From Candidatus Saccharimonadota bacterium (lineage in GTDB: Bacteria; Patescibacteriota; Saccharimonadia; Saccharimonadales; Saccharimonadaceae), in contig JAPUEH010000016.1 in NCBI GenBank assembly GCA_027492635.1, forward strand, positions 10,965-57,802: 46,838 bases of DNA, written 5' to 3'. The notes beneath the pieces were generated by a model, which saw nothing but the letters and a program-made list of their open reading frames with translations, was not told where the DNA came from and did no database searches. Position numbers and translations under genes: made by a program. Below, piece after piece: positions 44,614 to 46,838 of the stretch (position 1 is its first letter; every line of letters starts with the position of its first letter).

Positions 44614-44697
44614 GTATGAATTTCCCTTCTATATGTAAAGTTCTATGCTACTAATTATAGCGTAATCTCGCTATTTTTTCTACTGTCCTCTTAGAAA

Positions 44698-45447
44698 TTA
44701 CTTCTGCAAAATCCTTCCAACTGTCTCGGTAAGATCCGCCGGAAGCACAAACAGCGTCTTTTGGCTTGGTTCTGCGCTAATTTTTTCAAGAGTTTGGAGT
44801 GTACGAATACTGATACCACCAGGAATCTTGGCAAGCATTGCTGCCGCCTCTGCAACTGCGGTTGCCGCAGCCTTTTCACCTTCTGCAGTAATAATCACTG
44901 CGCGGCGCTCCCGCTCAGCTTCGGCCTGTTTGGCCATCGCACGTTTCATATCTGTGGGCAATTCAATATTTTGCACTTTCACAGCCTCGACATCAATACC
45001 CCATTGATCCGTCTGGCGATCAACGATATCTTTAATCTGCTGGCTAATCTCTTCCCGCTTACTCAGTAGGTCGTCCATATCCACATTACCCGTCACATCA
45101 CGAAGAGCTGCTTGAGCAAATTGGCTTGTCGCATAGATATAGTTTGTTGTTTCAAGTACAGCTTTTGGCGCATCTATCACACGGAAATACACCACCGCAT
45201 CGACGCCTACTGTGACATTGTCTTTGGTAATCACCTCTTGCTTTGGCACATCGATAGGCGTGCTACGCACATCAACGCGGATAAGGCGCTGAAACATTGG
45301 GATGACAATTCGAAGCCCTGGATTGCGAATACCCGTAAACTTACCGAGTGTCAGGACAACGCCACGCTCATACTGATTGACAACCTTAATACCACTTAGG
45401 ATAACCATTGCCACAATAATAATTAGAAATATTAGAAAACCGCCCAT
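44698..45447 (-). CDS. SPFH/stomatin-like membrane protein (slipin)
   Basis: The 249-residue protein has an N-terminal helix (about 3-19) and the stomatin/prohibitin domain: VNQYERGVVLTLGKFTG, NPGLRIVIPMFQRL, VDVRSTPIDVPKQEVITKDN, then the coiled-coil region with GIDVEAVKVQNIELP and AKQAEAERERRA. Such proteins form large oligomers that organise membrane microdomains and regulate proteases such as HtpX or FtsH. An AGGAGGTG site lies before the ATG. Bases 45448-45542 hold nothing recognisable. Confidence 0.95.
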   Translation of the reverse strand: MGGFLIFLIIIVAMVILSGIKVVNQYERGVVLTLGKFTGIRNPGLRIVIPMFQRLIRVDVRSTPIDVPKQEVITKDNVTVGVDAVVYFRVIDAPKAVLETTNYIYATSQFAQAALRDVTGNVDMDDLLSKREEISQQIKDIVDRQTDQWGIDVEAVKVQNIELPTDMKRAMAKQAEAERERRAVIITAEGEKAAATAVAEAAAMLAKIPGGISIRTLQTLEKISAEPSQKTLFVLPADLTETVGRILQK

Positions 45448-45542
45448 TTACACCTCCTATAGTTTGTATTCTGTGACACTTCTCGCATCTGTACTATTTA
45501 TAGTAGCACAATTAAAGCCTGTTAGGCTGTTACTACACAAAA

Positions 45543-45565
45543 AACCACTCGAATAAGGAGTGGTT
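45543..45565. terminator. Terminator after tRNA-Leu
   Basis: AACCACTC (45543-45550) pairs with GAGTGGTT (45558-45565). On the minus strand it is followed by a run of T residues. It lies 16 bases beyond the tRNA-Leu 3' end. Confidence 0.9.
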
Positions 45566-45581
45566 CTAAGAATCAACTTGG

Positions 45582-45666
45582 TGCGCAGAGCGGGAATCGA
45601 ACCCGCACGCCTTATTCAGGCAAGAGATTTTAAGTCTCTCGTGTCTACCAATTCCACCATCCGCGC
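45582..45666 (-). tRNA. tRNA-Leu (anticodon TAA)
   Basis: An 85-base class II tRNA: acceptor GCGCGGA/TCTGCGC, D-arm with GGTAGAC, anticodon stem AGAGA/TCTCT with loop CTTAAAA (anticodon TAA, reads TTA), a long variable arm, and T-arm with GGTTCGATTCC. The discriminator A and CCA are encoded at 45582 and 45581-45579. Exactly 100 bases upstream is a partial copy of its 5' part with a D-loop hairpin insert. Confidence 0.96.
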
Positions 45667-45766
45667 GTAGATTATTTGCAAAAACTCGCTCTATCAGAAA
45701 TAGTTATCTTCAGGTGGCACGAGCTTGTCTACGATTATTTGCGTTCACGCAGACCACCATCCGCGC
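45667..45766 (-). ncRNA. tRNA-Leu-like element with D-loop hairpin
   Basis: On the minus strand 45766-45754 repeats the first 13 bases of tRNA-Leu (GCGCGGATGGTGG). The AATTG of the D-loop is replaced by a 21-base insert (45753-45733) with the hairpin TGCG/CGCA, and GTAGAC (45732-45727) then resumes. No anticodon or T-arm follows; instead AAGCTCG can pair with CGAGTTT further down. The TATACT box (45781-45776) places the transcript start within a few bases of the element's 5' end. The insert matches that in the second Phe-like element almost exactly. Confidence 0.75.
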
Positions 45767-45775
45767 GTAGTTTCC

Positions 45776-45783
45776 AGTATACT
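45776..45783. promoter_or_regulatory. Palindromic shared -10 box for two divergent genes
   Basis: AGTATACT is its own complement. On the plus strand TATACT (45778-45783) ends 7 bases before the hydrolase ATG (45791), giving a leaderless mRNA. On the minus strand TATACT (45781-45776) ends 9 bases before the tRNA-Leu-like element. The two transcripts cannot be initiated at the same time. Confidence 0.65.
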
Positions 45784-45790
45784 AGAAAAC

Positions 45791-46381
45791 ATGAAACAAG
45801 TGGTAATTATTCATGGCGGAAGCAGCTTCAACTCGCATAAGTCATATCTCGACAATCTCAAATCAATGGAGATACATTATGAACGACTCAAGTACCAGCA
45901 AAAATGGAAACCCTGGATAGCCGAGCAAATGCCAGAAGCCGATGTATTGCTGCCGACATTTCCCAATGGATATAACGCGGTGTATGACGAATGGAGAATC
46001 TACTTTGAAAAATTATTACCATTCTTGGATAATGACGTACGGCTCGTTGGCCACTCACTTGGCGCAATGTTTCTTGCCATATATCTCCACGAAAATCCAC
46101 TACCAGCTCCAGTGCGCCAACTTATTCTTATTTCGGGTGCTTACGATGACGAAACCGCCGAAGAATTAGGCAGCTTCAAGGTATTGTCGGCGCAAAACGT
46201 CGTAAAAAGCGCCCGAGAAGTACACCTGTTTCACAGCAAAGATGACCCTGTAGTGCCGTTTTTCGAACTTGCCAAATTTCAAGCAGACTTGCCGAATGCA
46301 ACCTCGCACATATTCGAGGACAAAGGGCATTTCAACGATGCAACGTTTCCGGAGTTGCTTGCACTGCTCAAACAAAAATAG
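45791..46381 (+). CDS. Alpha/beta hydrolase (RBBP9/YdeN-like)
   Basis: The protein has 196 residues from the ATG at 45791. It shows VVIIHGGSSF at the start, the nucleophile elbow LVGHSLGAMFLAIYL (Ser in GHSLG), the acid loop in HSKDDPVVPF and the catalytic His in EDKGHFND, a complete triad of the serine-hydrolase type seen in RBBP9/YdeN proteins. The substrate is unknown. The frame is open 22 codons upstream, but this covers the tRNA-Leu-like element and the -10 box, so 45791 is preferred. Confidence 0.9.
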   Translation: MKQVVIIHGGSSFNSHKSYLDNLKSMEIHYERLKYQQKWKPWIAEQMPEADVLLPTFPNGYNAVYDEWRIYFEKLLPFLDNDVRLVGHSLGAMFLAIYLHENPLPAPVRQLILISGAYDDETAEELGSFKVLSAQNVVKSAREVHLFHSKDDPVVPFFELAKFQADLPNATSHIFEDKGHFNDATFPELLALLKQK

Positions 46382-46410
46382 CCTCTGGAAATCCAAAGAC
46401 CATTTTTTGG

Positions 46411-46481
46411 AGGCACGTACGGGAGTCGCACCCGTCTACGCGGTTTTGCAGACCGCTGCGTAACTGCTCCGCCAACGCGCC
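46411..46481 (-). tRNA. tRNA-Cys (anticodon GCA)
   Basis: A complete cloverleaf: acceptor GGCGCGT/ACGTGCC with one G-T pair, anticodon stem GCGGT/ACCGC with loop CTGCAAA (anticodon GCA), T-arm with GTGCGACTC, discriminator T (U73, a tRNA-Cys identity base). CCA is encoded at 46410-46408. A TATACT box lies about 15 bases upstream on the minus strand. There is no tRNA-like copy. Confidence 0.95.
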
Positions 46482-46528
46482 AAAGTTACATCTCCTAGTA
46501 TAGCAAAAAACCATTCTTTGCCCACCAC

Positions 46529-46557
46529 TTGTAGTTTTTGTATCTTTTCGGTAGAAT
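46529..46557 (+). promoter_or_regulatory. Promoter of the tRNA-Phe array
   Basis: TTGTAG (46529-46534) and TAGAAT (46552-46557) with a 17-base spacer. The predicted start near 46564 lies just before the first tRNA-like element at 46570. Confidence 0.55.
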
Positions 46558-46569
46558 ATACAGGAGCAT

Positions 46570-46655
46570 GTCTCTTTAGCTCATCGCCTGCGAAGCAGCG
46601 TCAGAAGAAATTGTAGAGCAGAGGCCAGGCCGAATCTCATTGACGGCATAAAATA
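46570..46655 (+). ncRNA. tRNA-Phe-like element 1 with D-loop hairpin
   Basis: CTCTTTAGCTC (46572-46582) matches the tRNA-Phe acceptor and D-stem. The D-loop is enlarged to 33 bases (46583-46615) with the hairpin CTGC/GCAG (46588-46598, GAA loop); GAGCAGAGGCC then resumes the tRNA sequence. The anticodon loop is missing and is replaced by GCCG...CGGC (about 46630-46648), followed by CATAAAA. It is the first of three units at 109 and 106 base intervals. Confidence 0.7.
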
Positions 46656-46678
46656 ACACATGAGCGCAACTATGTTGT

Positions 46679-46757
46679 GGCTCTTTAGCTCCTGCGCTGC
46701 GTGAAACGCAAATATTCGTAGAGCAGAAGCCAAGGCCGTCCCATGTGCGGCATAAAA
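46679..46757 (+). ncRNA. tRNA-Phe-like element 2 with D-loop hairpin
   Basis: GGCTCTTTAGCTC (46679-46691) is identical to tRNA-Phe. The D-loop is enlarged to 29 bases (46692-46720) with the perfect hairpin TGCGT/ACGCA (46698-46710, GAA loop), and GTAGAGCAGA follows. A GCCG/CGGC stem replaces the anticodon arm, as in element 1, although the loop sequences differ. The insert is almost the same as that in the tRNA-Leu-like element on the other strand. Confidence 0.75.
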
Positions 46758-46784
46758 CAAGTCATGAATCCATACATTTCGTGT

Positions 46785-46838
46785 GGCTCTTTAGCTCAGT
46801 TGGTAGAGCAGAGGCCTGAAGAGCCTTGTGTCCCCAGT
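46785..46838 (+). tRNA. tRNA-Phe (anticodon GAA), 3' end outside window
   Basis: The 5' acceptor GGCTCTT, D-arm GCTC/GAGC with AGTTGGTA loop, anticodon stem GAGGC/GCCTT with loop CTGAAGA (anticodon GAA) and the start of the T-arm CCCAGT are visible. The window ends before the T-loop. Two tRNA-like elements precede it in tandem. Confidence 0.93.

Noticed and set aside
45660-45770. Direct repeat as attachment site of an integrative element
   Set aside because: The repeats are 100 bases apart, match the 5' rather than the 3' part of the tRNA, and there is no integrase or cargo between them.

Overview
The window (46.8 kb, no rRNA) looks like a chromosome segment of a Candidatus Saccharibacteria (TM7 / Patescibacteria) genome. 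This is inferred from short, tightly packed, mostly minus-strand operons, housekeeping enzymes with lineage-typical trimming (SpoT without ACT, MurF without its first domain, LigA without zinc cysteines, a 46-residue L32), many small membrane proteins of unknown function, and the normal use of TGA as stop, which argues against the Gracilibacteria/Absconditabacteria code. No transposase, prophage or CRISPR array was seen.

Layout. 1-680: the end of a ferrochelatase gene overlapping a DUF454 membrane protein. 730-6290: GAPDH, a likely cadmium-type carbonic anhydrase, a RelA/SpoT enzyme, a Nudix hydrolase, pyrophosphatase and a GDPD phosphodiesterase. 6308-14016: minus-strand run with pheS, a flavin-fold protein, pheT, an ABC exporter, an FKBP isomerase and thioredoxin reductase. 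14103-18591: aquaporin-like channel, RmuC, membrane proteins, PAP2 phosphatase, MscS and a secreted LysM-like protein. 18592-22340: tRNA-Gln, hairpin-rich spacers, trmD, khpA, small ORFs and candidate small RNAs. 22338-27683: rpsP, rnc, Nudix, nusB, L32, leuS. 27747-33571: two paralogous anchored extracytoplasmic proteins, MurF, tRNA-Ala, membrane proteins and a phosphotransferase. 33605-38030: ABC exporter, two HAM1-type NTPases, a MazG-like/DUF1653 fusion and proB. 38071-43112: serA with an attenuator, a HAD phosphatase, ligA and a membrane protein. 43135-45447: HtpX, LemA and an SPFH protein. 45543-46838: tRNA-Leu, an alpha/beta hydrolase, tRNA-Cys and the start of tRNA-Phe.

Two regulatory or RNA systems stand out. 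First, three tRNA genes (Leu, Phe, Gln) are each preceded, 100-133 bp upstream and directly behind the visible promoter, by tRNA-like copies that keep the 5' part of that same tRNA. The D-loop (Leu, Phe) or anticodon loop (Gln) is replaced by a small hairpin, and the T-arm is lost. The Leu copy and one Phe copy carry nearly the same inserted hairpin although they mimic different tRNAs. Second, serA is preceded by a complete candidate serine attenuator: a promoter, a 25-codon leader ORF starting at the predicted transcription start with 8 serine codons, three mutually exclusive pairing segments, a strong terminator, and then the serA ribosome site.

A third general trait is that many genes have a -10 box only 6-10 nt before the start codon, which predicts extensive leaderless mRNA use. 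All functional assignments come from motif recognition by eye; no database search was run.
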